From Synanceia verrucosa (Eukaryota > Chordata > Actinopteri > Perciformes > Synanceiidae): DNA of 64,000 nt. Location: positions 22,854,678-22,918,677 of the forward strand of contig CM056554.1 in assembly GCA_029721515.1 (NCBI GenBank), in the 5' to 3' direction. The notes under the pieces are model-generated. The model searched no databases. It worked only from the letters and a program-made list of their open reading frames with translations, and was not told where the DNA came from. Below, piece after piece: positions 11,514 to 22,133 of the stretch (positions are counted from its first letter, which is position 1; the number at the start of each line of letters is the position of its first letter). The translations under genes were made by a program, and so were the position numbers.

Positions 11514-11634
11514 GTGGTACATGGATGTTTATAAATCAGGTTGGGCAGGGGTGGGGCTAAAAATTAGTTTTTCTTTGGTGTAAACAAACCGTATGAATTG
11601 TGATGACTGTAAGTAAACTAACCCAAGCAAATAA

Positions 11635-11639
<5 letters not shown>

Positions 11640-11694
<55 letters not shown>
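11640..11694. repeat. (TA)n microsatellite
   Basis: About 27 uninterrupted TA dinucleotides separate the transposase exon from the facing nuclease gene. Confidence 0.98.
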
Positions 11695-11697
<3 letters not shown>

Positions 11698-11881
11698 GTT
11701 TTTTATTTGTGAAAGTGATAAAAAACAAGGTGGCAATGAGTACAGTTGACATGGGTTAAACTGACATAACTAGACAGACATAACATAACGTTGACAGGTA
11801 CAGTGTATAAAAAAGTACAAGTTAATTTGGTGTGTGTGTGTACAAACCTCAGCTGCAATAATAAATCCATATCACTTTAAA

Positions 11882-12690
11882 CTATACATGACTTCTTATC
11901 CTAAACCTGGCATGTAAAAGAAGAAAAAAAAATAAATAACCCTCCCTAATAGTTGGAGTCATCTCATAGTCTTCGTGGATGCGTTTGATGAAAATGTCTT
12001 CCTCTGCGAAAATGACAAAATCAAACCACTCCATCCAAATAAGCAAAACCTGACCTTGCACCTGCCAGTAGTAGCTGTGAGATGGCTTTAACTTTAATGT
12101 GCCATGCTGCATCTTCAAGTAGCTACAATCCACATAGCTCTTGGCATTGGGGAATTTGACTTCCAGCAGCCCAAAAGGTGCGCTTGCAGTGGGATCAATA
12201 ATTCTTTCTTCCAGGCTTTTCAAGGAACTCTGACCCTTAACATCGCAGATTTCTCTAAATCTGGAAGAGGTTATTCAAGGCTTCCTAACATGGTGCCACT
12301 CCACAGTGTTGCTCTGCTCTCGTGTGGTAAACTCTATTGTCCGTGCCTGGTCTAATGGGGGGGCAAGTGATTGGAGATGGATGTCCTGTTGCTGACTGCA
12401 CACAAACTGGCAGCTGGTAGGCTCAAGCCTATTCCCATCTAGAGGTAGAGGTGGTGATGGAGGGGCATCTGGATGTTGCACTGTTACCCAGCTCACTGTT
12501 GCTGGCAATTGGTAAGGGATAGGACTCCTTTTCTGGACCAAACCATAAGCAGATTGTACTAGTGGGACGGCCACACTTATATGCATGGTGGTGACAAGTG
12601 GAGCGTTGTCTTTCAGGATGTCCTGGTAGGCCTCGTCCACTTTGAGCACATCAAGATCCGGCAGCTCTCTGCTAATTGCCTTGTAATTTG
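11882..12690 (-). pseudogene. YqaJ-type (lambda-exonuclease-like) nuclease of an ISL2EU-like transposon
   Basis: Two minus-strand pieces in the same frame (12649-12275 and 12223-11882) are separated by an in-frame TGA at 12277-12275 and 17 readable codons. The first holds a Pro-rich segment and the start of the fold (TTREQSNTVEWHHVRKP). The second holds FGLLEVKFP, with the Glu-x-Lys catalytic pair of the YqaJ/lambda exonuclease family, then HSYYWQVQGQ and WFDFVIF, typical of the family core. The expected upstream Pro-Asp-Gly segment with the metal-binding Asp is not visible, so the domain seems deleted there as well as stopped. Homologous sequence extends upstream to about 12690. It is convergent with the transposase exon at 11165-11513. 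Confidence 0.7.
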
Positions 12691-13303
12691 TACTCCTGTG
12701 AAGAATCGAATTTCACAATTAGGACTAAGAAGGCTCTATATAAGTTCTGTCCTAATTACAGAGTCTAAACTTAAGAGTCTAAAAGACATGCTTAACTTCC
12801 ACCATAATCGTTATTGGGTGCTTTTATTGCCTACTAGACAAAAGTTTGGAAACGTAGCCCTTTTTCAGTGTCAGACCAGAACATATAATACACATAGGTG
12901 TGATCAATTTATACTCTGGCCACACACAAGAAGAACCTAAGGTTTCCTGTGGCAGGAAACCTTAAATGCAAGGGCAGATTCATGAGCAGCCCGTGAATTG
13001 GTCAGCCTAGCCTTGTTTTGTGCCATCTTGTGCTCACACAGATAGGTGTTTAATTTTGACTTAGTAGGTGACTGACAGCTCCATTGTAAAGGCCAGAGAG
13101 TAAACAACAATCACAGTTATACATACGAACGCTGTAGTAGTATATTACCTTACACCATCAGCAACCGTGAATTCCTTCGGCTTTGCGGAGAGGAAAACCA
13201 TGTTGCTTCCACGGCCTGGTTTCACACCCTATGACACAAAGTATAATCAAATTACTTGAATCATCTTTGACAGCGAACATTTACAACACGTTCCAGACAG
13301 AGA
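12691..13303. other. Unassigned spacer between nuclease gene and Tc1 element
   Basis: No gene recognised. It may contain further exons or the terminal part of the ISL2EU-like element, but no inverted terminal repeat could be matched. Confidence 0.3.
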
Positions 13304-13305
13304 TA

Positions 13306-14518
13306 CAGTATATTGCCAAAAGTATTCGCTCACCTGCCTTGACTCACATATAAATTTAAGTGACATCCCATTCCTAATCCATAGGGTTCGATATCACGTC
13401 GGTCCACCCTTTGCAGCTATAACAGCCTCAACTCTTCTGGGAAGGCTGTCCACAAGGTTTAGGAGTGTGTTTATGGGAATTTTTGACTATTCTTCCAGAA
13501 GCGTATTTGTGAGGTCACACACTGATGTTGGACGAGAAGGCCTGGCTCTCAGTCTCTGCTCTAATTCATCCCAAAGGTGTCTATCAGGTTGAGGTCAGGA
13601 CTCTGTGCAGGCAAGTCAAGTTCATCCACACCAGACTCTGTCATCCATGTCTTTATGGACCTTGCTTTGTGCACTGGTGCACAGTCATGTTGGAAGAGGA
13701 AGGGGCCAGTTCCAAACTGTTCCCACAAGGTTGGGAGCATGGAATTGTCCAAAATGTCTTGGTATGCTGAAGCATTCAGAGTTCCTTTCACTGGAACTAA
13801 GAGGCCAAGCCCAGCTCCTGAAAAACAACCCCACACCATAATCCCCCCTCCACCAAACTTTACACTTCGCACAATGCAGTCTGACAAACATTGTTCTCCT
13901 GGCAACCGCCAAACCCAGACTCGTCCGTCACTCCAGAGAAGGTGTCTCCACTGCTCTAGAGTCCAGTGGCGGCCTGTTTTACACGACTGCATCTGATGCT
14001 TTGCATTGCACTTGGTGATGTATGGCTTGGATGCAGCTGCTTGGCCATGGAAGCCCATTCCATGAAGCTCTCTGTGCACTGTTCTTGAGCTAATCTGAAG
14101 GCCACATGAAGTTTGGAGGTCTGTAGTGATTGACTCTGCAGAAAGTTGGCGACCTCTTCACACTATGCACCTCAGCATAGACCCCGCTCCATCAGTTTAC
14201 ATGGCCTACCACTTTGTGGCTGAATTGCTGTCATCCCCAAACACTTCCACGTTCTTATTATACAGCTGACAGTTGACTGTGGAATATTTAGGAGTGAGGA
14301 ACTTTCACGACTGGATTTGTTGCACAGGTGGCATCCTATCACAGTTCCACGCTGGAATTCACTGAGCTCCTGAGAGCGACCCATTCTTTCACAAATGTTT
14401 GTAAAAGCAGTCTGCATGCCTAGGTGCTTGATTTTATACACCTGTGGCCATGGAAGTGATTGGAACACCTGATTCTGATTATTTGGATGGGCAAGCAAAT
14501 ACTTTTGGCAGTATAGTG
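13306..14518 (-). mobile_element. Tc1/mariner transposon, Tc1-like, about 1.2 kb
   Basis: The left end CAGTATATTGCCAAAAGTAT (13306) and the right end ATACTTTTGGCAGTATAGTG (to 14518) are inverted repeats. The element is flanked by TA on both sides (13304-13305 and 14519-14520), the target duplication of this superfamily. One Tc1-type transposase gene fills the element on the minus strand. The size matches intact Tc1-like elements, so it is near full length but coding-defective. Confidence 0.93.
13378..14384 (-). pseudogene. Tc1-like transposase, frame-broken
   Basis: The start is taken as the ATG at 14384 (MGRSQELSEFQRG), giving a helix-turn-helix DNA-binding half up to about 14172. After a frame break near 14172-14080, the catalytic half runs 14079-13561. 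It shows LWSDGRVWVW (first Asp), the GGGGIMVWGCFS block, LFQHDCAPVHKA (second Asp) and LPAQSPDLNLID near the third catalytic position. Tc1 proteins are DD34E. Here the codon expected to give Glu reads Asp and the frame is lost directly after, as a one-base deletion in the usual Ile-Glu-His-Leu-Trp block would produce. The following DELEQRLRARPS continues in another frame. The enzyme would cut and rejoin the element ends in the nucleus; this copy cannot. Confidence 0.9.
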
Positions 14519-14520
14519 TA

Positions 14521-15250
14521 TGTTGATATCCAAAAATTCACTATAGTTTAGTTTTGTTTTAGAAATCCAGTACTTAACTTCAAATACACACAATTACACA
14601 CAATTTTATTTATAAAACCCACAGCACTTACACAGTAATAAAATGCATATTCTGGTGAAATGCATCATGGTTGGGGGATAGGTTTCCCCAAAGATACTTT
14701 AATCATAAGATACAGCACTCATATTATTATGAATGGAGAGTTCTGTATCCAGTATAGTTTATACTGTAAATAAATGGAATGCCACCATGCAGAGAGCACT
14801 GTGTCCGTTATAGAAAGTAATGTGATTGAGTACTCTGGGCAGACACAATAGATGTCAGTGCTATCTCTTGCATTAAATGTATTTGCTTTCACTGTGCACT
14901 GGAAAAAACATGGTGTGGTACTTACAATGGTCCTTGGCTTATGCCAGCGCGTTTCAGCGTGAAGTAGTTCACACACTCACAGCAATGCAATATTGTGGTT
15001 GCACTGCAGAGCACTGTACCAGCCATACAAGAGCATTCAGCTTTTCAAATGTCCACTGGTGTCGAGGCCTCGAAGAGAATCTAAATAAATAAAACAAAGT
15101 GTCAGGTGTGAGACTTGAACCCCCCTCCCGTTACCCCTGTTACTTTATTGTGCTAGAGTACTGACATCCCCAAAATTGGCTGAACAGGCCCTTTCAATGT
15201 TAACATGGCTTCAGTGCTCAGCATGAACACTTATGACAAGGAGGACATAG
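14521..15250. other. Unassigned spacer
   Basis: No gene recognised. A GTAAGT donor-like hexamer occurs on the minus strand near 14924, and the minus-strand frame upstream of it (to about 15090) could be an exon of the nuclease gene at 11882-12690. The motifs are too weak to assert this. Confidence 0.25.
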
Positions 15251-15620
15251 ATTCAAGATTCAAGATTCTTTATTGTCATGCATGTAATAAGTTAAAGCAG
15301 AAATGTAATATATGCAACATGAATATAGTATTTACAGTAGAGATGTGATATTTGCAACAGAAATGTACTATTAACATCAGAGGTCTAATATATGCAGTAG
15401 AAATATAATATTTGCAGCAGAATTTGCAATATTAACAGCATAAATGTGCAGTACTACAGCAGTAATATTAGCAGCAGATATGTGATATTGCAGTGAAAGA
15501 CAAAGTGCATCTTAGTGCAAGGGCTGGTGGACTGTTTGATTGTCAACAAGGGTGGGTGTGAATCTGCATGTGTGTGAGAAGGTGACATACAAGGAGATCC
15601 TGCGTGAACAGCCTATACTA
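15251..15620 (-). mobile_element. LINE 3' tail in reverse orientation with degenerate internal repeats
   Basis: The sequence ATTCAAGATTCTTTATTGTC at about 15260 is the reverse form of a fish LINE 3' terminus. It is followed by an AT-rich stretch of degenerate units resembling GCAGAAATGTAATATTTGCA (about 15295-15490). Only the untranslated tail is present, a typical 5'-truncated insertion. Confidence 0.55.
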
Positions 15621-15731
15621 ATGTAAACCTACTCTCAGATCGTGAGGTTTCTCGCTCTTCTTCATGGACCTGTAACATGTAGCCCGGATACTGACAGTGG
15701 CATTTTTTATTGTTTGAGAAAAAAATAATAA

Positions 15732-16037
15732 ATGTGGTATACGATGAGTCATAATGTTCCACCTCCTTTAGAGGAGCTTCGTCAGCTCAACCTGTCGCCT
15801 GTTTCAGTTTGGGGAACTTCATCAGACGGCTACATCATTGAAGCTCTGCTGAAGGTTACCTTGACACACACTCACCTGTTCCACTCTTACCTGGAGAACC
15901 TGCAGAAGCTGCCCACTGAGACCCTGTTAGACCAGATGGGTCACTGTGAAACGGTCTATCTGCAGAGCTCCAGGCTCAGGCTCTCCTCCTCATCTCCTCT
16001 CCCCTTCAGACCAAAGGAGGTTGTTAACATTAGCTAG
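15732..16037 (+). CDS. Unrecognised open frame, possible exon or gene fragment
   Basis: A 101-residue plus-strand frame has protein-like composition. It includes PPPLEELRQLNLSPVSVWG, then an amphipathic middle (HSYLENLQKLPTETLLDQ) and a Ser-rich end. I do not recognise it. A strong acceptor-like pyrimidine tract with CAG occurs within it near 16008, so the coding limits may differ. No transposon hallmarks are visible in it, but it lies between two LINE tails. It could be a host exon, a retrocopy fragment or chance. Confidence 0.25.
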   Translation: MWYTMSHNVPPPLEELRQLNLSPVSVWGTSSDGYIIEALLKVTLTHTHLFHSYLENLQKLPTETLLDQMGHCETVYLQSSRLRLSSSSPLPFRPKEVVNIS

Positions 16038-16360
16038 CTTTGCTCGTGATATTAGTAAATGTTAATGCTAGCGGAAATCCTGTTGTGTTAATGGACTCTA
16101 CTTTTCCAGCACATTTCTGGTCATCCAGCTCTTTACACTATAAATCAATTTGGGGTTATTTTGCTTCAGGACACCACTGCACATGACTGCCGGAGGTGGG
16201 ATTGGAACCACTGACCTACTCTACCACCCCATGATTGTGTTAAGATCTCACTGATAACTTTTTTATGTCGATGAATAATTGTCAAAAAAATATATTCACA
16301 ATGGTGCCAAATAAAGTATTTTTTAAAACAACAACAAAAGCACTATGGAATTTAATTGAT

Positions 16361-16800
16361 TCATTATTAGAATTGAATAGAGTGCCTTTGATTGTCATTA
16401 TATAATTGTACAATGATGTACAGCTTCTCCCTTTACAGTGCACAAGGATAAAAATAAGTATGAAAAATAAATATATAGATCTTAGAATATAAATACAAAA
16501 ATCAAAGTAAGCAAAAGAAAAAATGTGAAAAATAAGGATATAAATGCAAAAATAAGAATGAAAAATAAGTATATAAATACAAAAATATGCAAAAATAAGT
16601 ATATAAATGCAAAAATAAGTATGAAAAATAAGTAAATAATACAAAAATATGCAAATATATATATGTATATATATGTATATATATATATACATATATATAC
16701 ATATATATAAATAGGTATAAAAATAAGGATGAAAAATACGTGTATAAATACAAAAGTAAGTATAAAAATAAGGATGAAAAATAAGTTCACATTAAAATTA
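16361..16800 (-). mobile_element. LINE 3' tail in reverse orientation with AT-rich tandem run
   Basis: The segment GCCTTTGATTGTCATTATAT near 16385 resembles the reverse of the tail at 54962-55060 (CTTTATTGTCATTATATGA). It is followed by about 350 bp of simple repeats (AAAAATAAGTAT units and an ATATATGTATAT run at 16654-16710). No coding part is present. Confidence 0.55.
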
Positions 16801-17590
16801 ACTCAAGGTGAGAGCCGTACTTAACTCTACATCAGATTAGTAATTTAACTCCCACAAGAGTCCAGTTTGAACTCCTGAGAAGGTTAAAAGGTCAACTCCC
16901 ACAAAAGAGTGATAGAGCCTTCAGGTTCCTGTGTAAAGTATATGCAGTATATAAATATATATCATATTATTATTAGTTTTGATCCAGATCAAAGGAAGTC
17001 GCTCAGGTCTGCTTCCATTTAAAGGAGCTCTCATTAAAGGAAATTTAAATGCTCTCGAAACTCATTCAACGTCAGAAAATAATTCTGAAAAAAAAGAAAA
17101 ACTGGGAAAAATAATTACTCAGAAAATCTGAAAAAAAATACTCTGAAAAACCAATCATAAAAATAAAATTACTCTGAAAAACAAACCAAAAAAGAAATTA
17201 CTCACAAAAAGAGAAATAATTCAGTGTTTCCCCTACCAATGTAGGCCTGCCAGACCTAGGAGACCTGCTGCCAGGTCAAAAAAAACCCCATCAAAATGCC
17301 AAAAATAAACCATCTATCAATTCATTCATAAATCAATAATCATTTACATCAGGAGCTCCTCTGTGCAGCACAACGCAAGTTGGGACCTGCTCCTCTGCTT
17401 TCCAGGGCACTGCCGTGCTGTAGTTTCCTGTGAAGGATCGGTGTCACATTTAATGTGGGTTGATGTGAAAAATACATACGGAGCAGTGTTTTGTGTGACA
17501 CCACTGCAGAGTGGAAGTTCACGCGGGCGCGAGCACAGACCTTGCGGACGTCCGCTTTGAGGATGCGCGGAGCTCCGTTGTTGTGGAAAT
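16801..17590. other. Low-complexity spacer with a dispersed A-rich repeat
   Basis: The A-rich part at about 17080-17220, with recurrent TTACTC(A/T)GAAAA words, has a relative at about 23150-23250. No gene is supported. The frame at 17363-17560 has no recognisable domain. Confidence 0.4.
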
Positions 17591-18046
17591 ATCCTGTCAG
17601 AATGTTTTAATTTCCACAGGGTTCTTTAACTACACAAGAGTCCGGTGAATAAACTTCACTGATTCAATTGCCCAAAAGATTTGCTCTTTTAATATCTGTC
17701 TGCAGAACAGAGATGAGATTTCAAACAGACAGCTCAAAGCGTTGTGAGTGAATGCCCATCCAGAATGTCAGGAAAAAACAGTATTTATGCACTTCTGATA
17801 CATACATGCGTGTGTGAGTTCCTGCTGACAGGCAATACCGTCATAGTGAGAAACGAACATGCTGTATGCTTTGATGTAGGCAGAGTCCACTTGTTTATCA
17901 GGCCTGACAGTGAGGAAAAGGCATACTGCACACACACTGTTCTCTGTGAAGACTAAACAAGATAACTTCTAGCAACATCATCATGAGTTCACACATAACA
18001 GCTTCTGACACATTCTGCTACCACAGCTGTTTAAATTTCTATCACA
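17591..18046 (-). repeat. 3' LTR of a second endogenous retrovirus-like element (lower limit uncertain)
   Basis: On the minus strand the LTR begins TGTGATAGAAATTTAAA at 18046, directly preceded by the polypurine tract at 18047-18060. The first 147 bp (18046-17900) match the piece at 22133-21987 with six differences, all transitions. The far end is not defined; about 17590 is a guess. An integrase C-terminus on the same strand lies upstream at 19265-18860, the correct order for a provirus. Confidence 0.65.
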
Positions 18047-18060
18047 TTTCCTCCCTTTTG
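18047..18060 (-). promoter_or_regulatory. Polypurine tract next to LTR
   Basis: Minus-strand CAAAAGGGAGGAAA ends exactly where the LTR begins with TGTG. This tract would prime plus-strand synthesis in reverse transcription. Confidence 0.75.
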
Positions 18061-18859
18061 TTCCTATAGGAACACCTAAGTAAATACAAAGTTTACTGCA
18101 AGCATCAAATATCAGATTGAACCTTCTGCAGGGTCTTAAGCTCAAACATCATTAAGATGTAAGTAACAGGAAAAAAAATTGCATTTGTTCTTGTGAGAAT
18201 AGAACTCTCTGGTTATAGCAAAGCTGAGATAGACATAATGGGGATTCTAGAATTACACAAGTGGTATTACATTACTGTATATTAATCAGTACAGATAACA
18301 ATCATCATCCTAAAACAGACTGAAAGAAAAGACTCAGAGTGAGAACCCGTTCCCGGGCCTATACAGGCCATCGGGCAGTCGCCTCACCAAGTCATTATAA
18401 CTTTGTGATTCTCAAATGTCCATGCTGTAAAACAAACAGATTCAATGCATCTCTGTTCTTCTCAGAGGTCACACCTATCAATGGTTACACCGCAAATTCA
18501 GGCAAAAACCCTTTTCTAGGGAAAAATCCTCTCATAGAGCCCAGAGGAGAAAAACCCCATTTGTGTCAGATGAGGGGAAAACACCTCCGTGTTCTCCATG
18601 GGAACGATCACCATTCTCGGCTTGCAGTGAACCTGGTTGTAACACAGAATAAACAGACATTAGAATCATCATAAAGGCATAATAATCACATGAATATTTA
18701 TGAAAATGTTGAAAAGTTGACTGTATGCTGGTGCAGATGTCTTTAGATTTCTTTGTTTCTAGTCCGCTGTTCTGGCATCATGGTTTCGTTGGAACAGAGC
18801 GTTTACTTTCACCATCTGTTCAGTTGGTGACTTGGCACGTCACATGTAGCAGGGAGCGC
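18061..18859. other. Spacer between integrase remnant and LTR, no env recognised
   Basis: In a complete provirus env would lie here. No envelope motif could be recognised on the minus strand, so env is lost or too decayed. Confidence 0.4.
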
Positions 18860-19265
18860 TTTTACCTCCTCCTGATATTGTGGATCTCCAGGTGGTGGGT
18901 CAGTTGGAGCTGGTACTTTTGCAATGGGACGCGTAGATCCACGTTGCTCTTTCTGCAACCTTCACTGCTGTGTGTGTCGTGAGGAGGATCTGGAACGGGC
19001 CTTGCCAGTGTCTGTGTTTCCAGCTTTTCCTCCTGAAGTCTTTCACGTCCACGTAGTCCCCTGGTTGGAGCCGATGCAGTGGACCTTCAGCTTGGCCAGG
19101 GAGTGCAGCAGACACTTGTTGTCTCAGTGATGGCTCCCCTTTATTAACATCATTGCTCGTCATCAGATCTTGGTGGTGGGATGGACAACAGTCTCTCCAT
19201 GTCAGCTGAACACTGGGCCATCTTCTTTTACAGTTGAAATCAATCTGACCCCTTTTGAGGTACAC
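18860..19265 (-). pseudogene. Retroviral integrase C-terminal domain
   Basis: The minus-strand frame at 19265-18900 carries a segment LHRLQPGDYVDVKDFRRKSW followed by WQGPFQILLTT, TAVKVAERATWIYASHCK. This is the SH3-like C-terminal domain of gammaretrovirus-type integrases. A related Pro-rich end continues to about 18860 beyond a stop. The catalytic core and zinc domain are missing, replaced upstream by unrelated repeats. In the virus this domain helps bind DNA during integration. It is a relic of the element whose LTR pieces flank 17.6-22.1 kb. Confidence 0.8.
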
Positions 19266-19339
19266 TGGTTAAACTGGCTGTCTGTATCCTGATGTCTCAT
19301 TTCCACCTGCCTCCAATGTGTCTGCAAAATACAATAATA

Positions 19340-19860
19340 GCAAAACAAAAGTGTTATTTTACTCAAGACTTCCTGCTTTAATTTCAAAATGAAAGCCCTC
19401 CGGTGTTTTTGTCTGTTCATAGAACTGTGTTTATTAACATGAGACTTTTATTTTGTCATACTGTATGTATAACAATAAATCCTCAGTGCAACTTGACTAG
19501 CTTTATGTAGAAAGACAATGAGTTAGCTTGATGTGTAGAGTTTATTCTGAAGGACTAATTGGACTGCGTTCAATCTTCAGTCCTTTACTAACAGTTTATT
19601 TGTGAGATATTAATGAATTTATATAGCGACCTTGCTGCTTTCAACACTACAGTTGTATATCAGAAACATTTAGCCTAGTTATACTTAAAATATATAGATA
19701 GTTCAAAGTCATTACCAAAAACCAAACCAAACCAAAATCAACATACTGTATTTATATACTCTTACACTTACAACTGGCCCTTTAAGTGCAACCATAATTC
19801 TAATGTGGCCCTCAATGAAATGGAGTTTGATACCCCTGTTCTAGTGGATATGGAGGCTTT
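19340..19860 (-). mobile_element. Dispersed fish repeat, partner of 26462-26870 in opposite orientation
   Basis: The stretch 19340-19440, reverse-complemented, matches 26462-26560 (shared core GTTCTATGAACAG and GGAGGGCTTT). The far end GTTTGATACCCCTGTTCTAG at 19831-19850 corresponds to GTTTGACACGTGATCTAG at 26849-26866. Both look like copies of a non-coding DNA element. The superfamily is not certain. Confidence 0.5.
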
Positions 19861-20590
19861 AGCACGCTGATTTAGGTGGTACCTTGTGTGTCCTCTATCA
19901 GAGGGTCTCACACCCTTACCCGAATGTTGTCGTCGTCACCCTCTGTTGTCACTCTTTTCCTGTGCCTGTATGGAGAGATGCTACCAGTGCAGTTAGTACA
20001 CCATAGTATTGACACATGATCAAGTTTTGTGAGGTCTAGAGGCGTCCCCCTGAGACCCACTATCGCAGGACCCTCAAACGTGTCCTGTGCAAAGCTTGAA
20101 CGGTAAAAACCCTATACTATTGTTGGTGGAGGCTCTGATAGACATCAAAGCAATAAGCAAGGCCTCAACTCAGATTAATTTGGAATCTGCGCAGAATTTT
20201 ACTCTTTCAACTTGACCTTGGGACTGCCAAACCTAGGTATATGGTGATTAATTTTAAAAAAAACTTACAAACTGCACATAATGTGCTGATTAACCAAAAA
20301 GAGTCAGTTCACTGTAAGAAATGATTCTGTGGTCATGTAAATTTGAATTAATGTATTAGGTAAAATACATTCAATTTAATTGTGTTTTTGATTTTGAAGC
20401 AGATATTTAGACTGTGGTTTGCTGTGTACATAGATGTGGAGCAATGTGTCCAAAGCACAAAATGAATTGTTAATACAATTCTTATTTGAGTATTTCTTAA
20501 TTTCTGTACTTTCTGTTCCATAGACTGGATATTCTTAAAAAGGAAAAGAATATTTAGACTGAATTCAGTGCATTGTTTACATTCAAATCA
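19861..20590. other. Unassigned spacer
   Basis: No gene, RNA or clear repeat recognised. Confidence 0.4.
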
Positions 20591-20704
20591 ATGTGCAGAT
20601 TAAGTAGTGATGAAGACGATGAGCTGCAAGAATACTTGCCAGGAGAAAGTGAGACTGATGAGGAGGATGAGGGCGACAGTCAGGAGGAGGATGAGGGCAG
20701 TTAG
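20591..20704 (+). CDS. Very short acidic open frame
   Basis: ATG at 20591 opens a 37-codon frame (MCRLSSDEDDELQEYL... with many Asp/Glu) ending in TAG at 20704. Acidic N-termini of this style occur in some transposases and nuclear proteins, but no continuation was found; a downstream piece at 20842-20965 (ETIHKAKYLGWKKCKH) lies near but is not clearly joined. Function unknown. Confidence 0.2.
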   Translation: MCRLSSDEDDELQEYLPGESETDEEDEGDSQEEDEGS

Positions 20705-21229
20705 GGTGAGAGACAGGCATTTCTTGTACAATTTAGGATAGGATCTAAAATGCAACTATAATTAATTATTAAAAAAAATATATTTATATATATATATTAT
20801 ATATTTTTATTGTATGCTTAGCAAGTTTGCTTATTTTTCAGTTCCTCTTCCAGAAACAATACACAAGGCCAAGTATCTGGGATGGAAAAAATGCAAGCAT
20901 ATCCTTCCAGTCCAGCAATGGAAAGGCAGCCTCCCGAAAGCATTGGCATCATATAGCATACCATAGAGGATTAATGTAGATGACTATACACAATTATATA
21001 TCACTGACACATAGAATTAATTCTATTAGTAGTATTTCCACATTAGGGAGTTTATCTTTTTCAAATCAACTCAGTATTCTTGTTTAGGTTATAATCCATT
21101 ATGTACTGTTTTCTGTTTGAATCTACTCAATGGATAACTATTAAGGGCATCATTTTATTAATATTTACTCAATACCGAACCTTGTAAAATTTAATAAACA
21201 GTATTATCTCTTTTTTTACAGTGTGCATA
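20705..21229. other. AT-rich spacer
   Basis: It contains a TATATATTATATATT run at about 20790. No gene recognised. Confidence 0.4.
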
Positions 21230-21470
21230 TATTGAGCCTACAATCTGTCCATCAGTTGCTTTAAGCACTTCAGTCAGTGCTTTCAGTTCTGCTCTCTGTG
21301 CTGAGGGTGAAGTCTGTAGTCTGTCAGAGGTCACGGTCACATACAGTAGTCATTTCCTTTTTGGTACTCAAAATACAGCGTATCCTGTCTGTAGTCCATT
21401 TTGTGGATGCCATAAACAACAACCATCAGTAAATACAGTTCTTGTCTCTGAATGATTAAGGGCCCATTCT
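21230..21470 (-). pseudogene. Retroviral RNase H fragment
   Basis: The minus strand shows VFTDGCCYGIHK (first Asp of RNase H in a TDG context) near 21430. In another frame near 21290 it shows SAQRAELKALTEVLK, the RNase H helix with the conserved Glu. The spacing fits retroviral RNase H, but stops and frameshifts lie between. It may belong to the same proviral relic as the integrase piece at 18860-19265, with the intervening 2 kb replaced by other repeats. Confidence 0.6.
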
Positions 21471-21986
21471 GTAAATCAGCTCTCAGTTTAATTTTAGGCT
21501 ATGTGCTGTCAGTACAGGTAGTGACTGACATGTGTTCTGTTTTTGTGATGGCTTTTTCTTCTTCAGCATGTCGTGTGCATAGTGTTTATCTGTTTTCTAC
21601 AGTGTCTGATTTGAACTGTAATACATTAGTAACTGCCTTCCCTGTATTTTTTTTTTTTTTTAAAGGAGGCAGCAGCCCTTTTTCAGAAACATTGAAATGG
21701 AACGGTGCCGAATAGTCGAGTGTATCTGTACTGTTGACCTCTGAATGTGAATGAGAACACATCTCTAATCTCAGGTTCGAGTGGGAGACAGAAAAAGGTG
21801 TTTGCTTGTTATCACAGTATCAAGGTCAGCTATTCATTATAATTAATTTAAAACAAACAGCCAGCGATTTAGACTGAAGTAGAGCACATAAAGTCAGAGA
21901 AATGTTTAACATACCATTATAGAATTATATTCAATTTAACATTTCCCCTTTTGACATGGTTTCATCATATCAATAAGGTGGCCATA
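21471..21986. other. Possible second LTR with its own polypurine tract
   Basis: Minus-strand AAAAGGGGAAATGTTAAATT at about 21955-21936 resembles a polypurine tract followed by an LTR start (TGTTAAATTG). If so, a different LTR begins here. No partner was found. A T-run lies at 21647-21660. Confidence 0.3.
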
Positions 21987-22133
21987 AGGCCTGATGGTGA
22001 GGAAAAGGCATACTGCACACACACTGTTCTCTGTGAAGACTAAACAAGATAACTTCTAGCAACATCATCATGAGTTCATACATAACAGCTTCTGACATAT
22101 TCTGCTACCGCAGCTATTTAAATTTCTATCACA
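21987..22133 (-). repeat. LTR piece matching 17900-18046 (5' LTR candidate)
   Basis: 147 bp match the 3' LTR start with six transitions, about 96% identity. The boundary at 22133 is the same TGTG terminus. Below 21987 similarity stops. With the other copy this brackets a 4.2-kb proviral remnant on the minus strand. Confidence 0.65.

Noticed and set aside
13378..14384. A DD34D catalytic triad in the Tc1 transposase
   Set aside because: The frame is lost directly after the Asp codon and the downstream Tc1 residues resume in another frame, so a deletion explains it better.
16282..16790. Tyr/Ile/Phe-rich minus-strand frames
   Set aside because: They arise from AT-rich simple repeats and have no protein features.
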